NCBI GenBank assembly: GCA_003242275.1
Contig: QGUX01000137.1
Location: 1 to 9,022, forward strand
Reading direction: 5' to 3'
From: Pseudomonadota bacterium
GTDB lineage: Bacteria; Pseudomonadota; Gammaproteobacteria; Steroidobacterales; Steroidobacteraceae
Length of the DNA stretch: 9,022 bases
Part shown: positions 7,303 through 9,022 of the stretch, one piece after another
Position numbering within the stretch: the stretch's first letter is position 1
Layout of the letters: each line of letters starts with the position of its first letter
The notes under the pieces: generated by a model
The model's input: the letters and a program-made list of their open reading frames with translations, nothing else
The model's database searches: none
What the model was told of the DNA's origin: nothing
Translations under genes and position numbers: made by a program

Positions 7303-7326
7303 TCTTGATGGGGACGGCGAAGCGCG

Positions 7327-7686
7327 CTACTTGCCCGGCCCGGAACCGGCGCCGCCCTCGCCCGACGGCGGCGTGAAGAGCCCGATGGGAAACTGCGCCA
7401 CGTTGCTGCTGCCTTCCAGCGCGCTGATCTTGCTGACGCCCTGCTTGCGCACCTCGTCGATGCGCAGCACCGAATGCATGGGCAGCATGGTGCACTTCAC
7501 CCCGGCGAACTCGCTCTTGATGCGTTCCTCGCCCGGATCGAGCACCACGCTCGAGCGCTGGCCGAAGACCAGTTCCTCCACTTCGATGAAGCCGAACAGG
7601 CGGCCCTGCGCCACCTTGCGGGCGTAGATCTCGTAGACCTTGCCCTGGTTCACGAACAGGATCTTGAAAATGGTGCTCGGTGCCAT
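7327..7686 (-). CDS. DUF1820 family protein
   Basis: A 119-residue protein of a conserved gammaproteobacterial family of unknown function. The core (about 1-90) shows the family pattern: TIFKILFVNQGKVYEIYARK at 5-24, then GRLFGFIEVEELVFGQRSSV (28-47), LDPGEERIKSEFAGVK (49-64) and MHSVLRIDEVRKQGVSKI (70-87). It has no signal peptide or membrane helix and is probably cytoplasmic. The hydrophobic alternation suggests a small beta-rich fold. The C-terminal 15 residues or so (FTPPSGEGGAGSGPGK) are Gly/Pro-rich and probably disordered. Cys65 is the only cysteine. The ATG at 7686 gives the family-typical N-terminus, though the Shine-Dalgarno sequence is weak (GATGAG close to the start). It lies 101 bp downstream of the htrA-like gene on the same strand. 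No function should be inferred from the neighbours. Confidence 0.9.
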   Translation of the reverse strand: MAPSTIFKILFVNQGKVYEIYARKVAQGRLFGFIEVEELVFGQRSSVVLDPGEERIKSEFAGVKCTMLPMHSVLRIDEVRKQGVSKISALEGSSNVAQFPIGLFTPPSGEGGAGSGPGK

Positions 7687-7709
7687 ACGCTCATCTGCGG
7701 AAAGCGCCC

Positions 7710-7739
7710 TTCATACACGCATACCCGGCGGGATGCCAG
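7710..7739 (-). promoter_or_regulatory. Weak candidate promoter for the DUF1820 gene
   Basis: On the minus strand CTGGCA (7739-7734) and TATGAA (7715-7710) are 18 bp apart, and each matches four of six consensus bases. Transcription would begin near 7703, about 17 nt before the start codon. In a GC-rich genome this quality of match can arise by chance, and the gene might instead be read from the upstream protease transcript. Confidence 0.22.
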
Positions 7740-7757
7740 CGGGCCGGTCACGCCGCG

Positions 7758-7779
7758 CGGGAGAGGATGGGGGCTCCCG
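7758..7779 (-). terminator. Small hairpin between htrA-like and DUF1820 genes
   Basis: CGGGAG (7758-7763) and CTCCCG (7774-7779) form a 6-bp GC-rich stem with a 10-base loop, starting 8 bases after the protease stop codon on the minus strand. There is no T-rich tail in that direction, so it is at best a weak terminator or pause site. The rest of the 101 bp gap holds only the weak promoter candidate noted nearby. Confidence 0.22.
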
Positions 7780-7787
7780 GGCAGGAT

Positions 7788-8897
7788 TCAACGCTCCGCG
7801 GCGAGCTGCACGGGAACCTGTATCTCGTCGCGTCCGCGTCGCACGGTCAACGTGATGCGCTCGCCGGGGTTGGTCCGGTCGAGTGCGTCGAAGAGGTCCT
7901 CCACGTCCTCGGTGCGCCGCTCGCCCACGGCGAGGATCACGTCGCCGACGGTGACATTGTCGAAGCGGTCGATGCTGGCGCCCTTCAGGCCGGCCTGCGC
8001 GGCCGGCGATCCCGGCTCCACGGCCAGCACGAACACGCCCTGCACGTTGTAGCGGCGGGACAGCGCCGCGTTGATCTGCGACTCCACACGGATGCCCAGC
8101 GAGGGGCGCGTGTAGCGCCCGGTGGCGATCAGCCGCGGCACCACGCGGTTCACCGTGTCCACCGGCACGGCGAAGCCGATGCCGGCGTAGGCGCCCGAGG
8201 GGCTGAAGATGGCGGTGTTGACGCCGATCAGCCGCCCGGCCGAGTCGAGCAGCGGACCACCCGAATTGCCCGGGTTGATGGCCGCGTCCGTCTGGATCAG
8301 GTCGCGGATCGACAGGCCGCTGTCGGTGGGCAGCTCGCGGTTCAGTGCCGAGACGATGCCCTTGGTCAGCGTCCAGTCGAGGCCGAAGGGATTGCCCACG
8401 GCATATACCGTCTGCCCGACCTTCAGGTCCTCGCTGGTGCCGATGGGCAGCGGCGGCGGATGGTCGTTGCCGGTGCGGATGCGCAGTACGGCGAGGTCGT
8501 GGTAGGGACTGGTGCCCACCAGTTCCGCGTCGAAGGAACGGCCGTCGGCCAGCCGCACCTGGGCGCCCGACGCGCCCTGGATCACGTGGTTGTTGGTGAC
8601 CACGTGGCCGGCCTCGTCCCAGATGAAGCCCGAACCGGTGCCGCGCGGCACCTGCAGCGGGTTCCTCGTCCAGAAGTCCACCACGCGCTGGGTGGTGGCG
8701 ATGTACACCACCGACAGGCGCGAGCGCTCGAACAGGTCGATGGTGGCCTGCTCTTCGGCGGACAGCGGGCCGCGCGGGGTGGGCGTGCGCGCCGTGCCGC
8801 TGCCGGAGGGCTGGGCGGACTCGGTCCGCCAGCAGGCCACGAGGAGGACGAGCAGGCCCACCGCCAGGAGGGCCAGGGGGGTCGTGCGGGGTTTCAT
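7788..8897 (-). CDS. Trypsin-like serine protease with one PDZ domain (HtrA/Deg family, probable lipoprotein)
   Basis: A 369-residue S1C-family protease of the DegS/DegQ type, acting in cell-envelope protein quality control or regulated proteolysis. The N-terminus is MKPR, then a hydrophobic segment (8-21) ending LVAC at 19-22, a lipobox with Cys22. A Ser/Thr/Pro-rich linker follows. The catalytic triad is His104 (TNNHVI), Asp134 (YHDLAVL) and Ser212 (GNSGGPLL), with oxyanion-loop context NPFGLDWTLTKGIVSA. One PDZ domain covers about 268-365, with carboxylate-binding segment SLGIRV (266-271) and EPGSPAAQAGLKG (294-306). The single PDZ and N-terminal anchor resemble DegS more than two-PDZ DegP. 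I chose ATG at 8897 over the in-frame ATG at 8933 because AGGA lies 8 bases upstream and the signal sequence then starts properly. If the lipobox is not used, the same segment would be an uncleaved membrane anchor. Confidence 0.93.
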   Translation of the reverse strand: MKPRTTPLALLAVGLLVLLVACWRTESAQPSGSGTARTPTPRGPLSAEEQATIDLFERSRLSVVYIATTQRVVDFWTRNPLQVPRGTGSGFIWDEAGHVVTNNHVIQGASGAQVRLADGRSFDAELVGTSPYHDLAVLRIRTGNDHPPPLPIGTSEDLKVGQTVYAVGNPFGLDWTLTKGIVSALNRELPTDSGLSIRDLIQTDAAINPGNSGGPLLDSAGRLIGVNTAIFSPSGAYAGIGFAVPVDTVNRVVPRLIATGRYTRPSLGIRVESQINAALSRRYNVQGVFVLAVEPGSPAAQAGLKGASIDRFDNVTVGDVILAVGERRTEDVEDLFDALDRTNPGERITLTVRRGRDEIQVPVQLAAER

Positions 8898-8905
8898 GGG
8901 CGCAA

Positions 8906-8909
8906 TCCT
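8906..8909 (-). promoter_or_regulatory. Ribosome-binding site deciding the htrA-like start
   Basis: On the minus strand AGGA (in GCAGGATT) is followed by 8 bases and then ATG at 8897. The alternative in-frame ATG at 8933 has no comparable site and would put 12 extra residues (MNAAAGRCRIAP) before the Lys/Arg-plus-hydrophobic signal sequence. Confidence 0.65.
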
Positions 8910-8940
8910 GCAGCGCCCTGCCGCCGCATTCAACCGGACG

Positions 8941-8963
8941 GACGCCCCTGGGGCGTCAGGGGC
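8941..8963. repeat. Two overlapping inverted repeats upstream of the htrA-like gene
   Basis: GACGCCCC-T-GGGGCGTC (8941-8957) is a perfect palindrome with 8-bp arms around one central base. It overlaps a second inverted repeat, GCCCCTG (8944-8950) and CAGGGGC (8957-8963), separated by 6 bases. As RNA hairpins the two would exclude one another. They lie 44-66 bp upstream of the protease start, so they could be an operator, an attenuator-like element in its leader, or the terminator of an unseen gene to the right. The remaining bases to the window end (8964-9022) show no recognisable gene; a 30-codon minus-strand frame ending at 8930 is open to the edge but is unconvincing. Confidence 0.45.
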
Positions 8964-9022
8964 CCGCCGGCATACGCAGGAAGAGACCGCAGAATTGCGA
9001 GGCCGCGGCTCAGAGAATGCCA

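Larger units (their letters stand above)
7054..7326. other. Intergenic region between speE-like and DUF1820 genes
   Basis: This 273 bp gap is the longest non-coding stretch in the window. Short open frames cross it on the minus strand (within 7044-7287), but their Arg/Ser/Pro-rich composition and lack of ribosome-binding sites make them unconvincing. Visible structure: a perfect 12-bp inverted repeat at 7268-7302 (listed separately), an imperfect one at 7232-7258 (GGATG/CATCC enclosing CTTC/GAAG with a 3-base bulge), and a small palindrome GCCCG-A-CGGGC at 7120-7130 upstream of the speE-like gene. A -10-like TATCAT on the minus strand is at 7100-7095. I recognise no riboswitch, tRNA or known small RNA here. 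Confidence 0.6.

Noticed and set aside
8930..9022. Possible C-terminus of a further minus-strand gene entering from the right edge
   Set aside because: A 30-codon frame is open to the edge and stops at 8930, but the residues match nothing I recognise and the stretch is too short to call.

Overview
The window is very GC-rich and densely coded, with short intergenic gaps and only two long runs of same-direction genes. It looks like chromosomal DNA of a high-GC gammaproteobacterium. The best taxonomic pointers are a DUF1820 protein (a family I associate mainly with Gammaproteobacteria) and a large TonB-dependent receptor of the type expanded in heterotrophs such as Steroidobacterales, Nevskiales and sphingomonad-like lineages. 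The taxonomic call is inference. I see no mobile element, CRISPR array, tRNA or rRNA.

Left half (1-5960) looks like a catabolic and uptake locus. The 5' half of a thiamine-diphosphate decarboxylase closely resembling benzoylformate decarboxylase (mdlC, minus strand, cut by the left edge) is transcribed away from a plus-strand group: malate synthase G (glcB), a GlcG/HbpS-family protein (19 bp later) and, behind its own candidate promoter, an 827-residue TonB-dependent outer-membrane receptor. The glcB-glcG pairing recalls the E. coli glc (glycolate/glyoxylate) locus. Malate synthase G consumes glyoxylate with acetyl-CoA to give malate. Benzoylformate is phenylglyoxylate, so both enzymes act on 2-oxo acids. 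The receptor could import the substrate that feeds them, but its ligand cannot be read from sequence.

Right half (5979-8897) is all on the minus strand and looks like ordinary housekeeping. In transcription order it holds a DegS/DegQ-like periplasmic serine protease with one PDZ domain and a probable lipoprotein signal, a DUF1820 protein, a spermidine-synthase-like methyltransferase-fold protein with an altered cofactor loop, and an 80-residue hypothetical protein. The hypothetical gene converges on the receptor gene with an 18 bp gap. A perfect 12-bp inverted repeat lies just after the DUF1820 stop codon, and a pair of overlapping inverted repeats lies upstream of the protease gene.

No clearly new defence, mobile or RNA system is visible. 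The points most worth checking are the mdlC/glcB-glcG/receptor grouping, the atypical spermidine synthase homologue with its small partner gene, and the lipoprotein-type HtrA protease.
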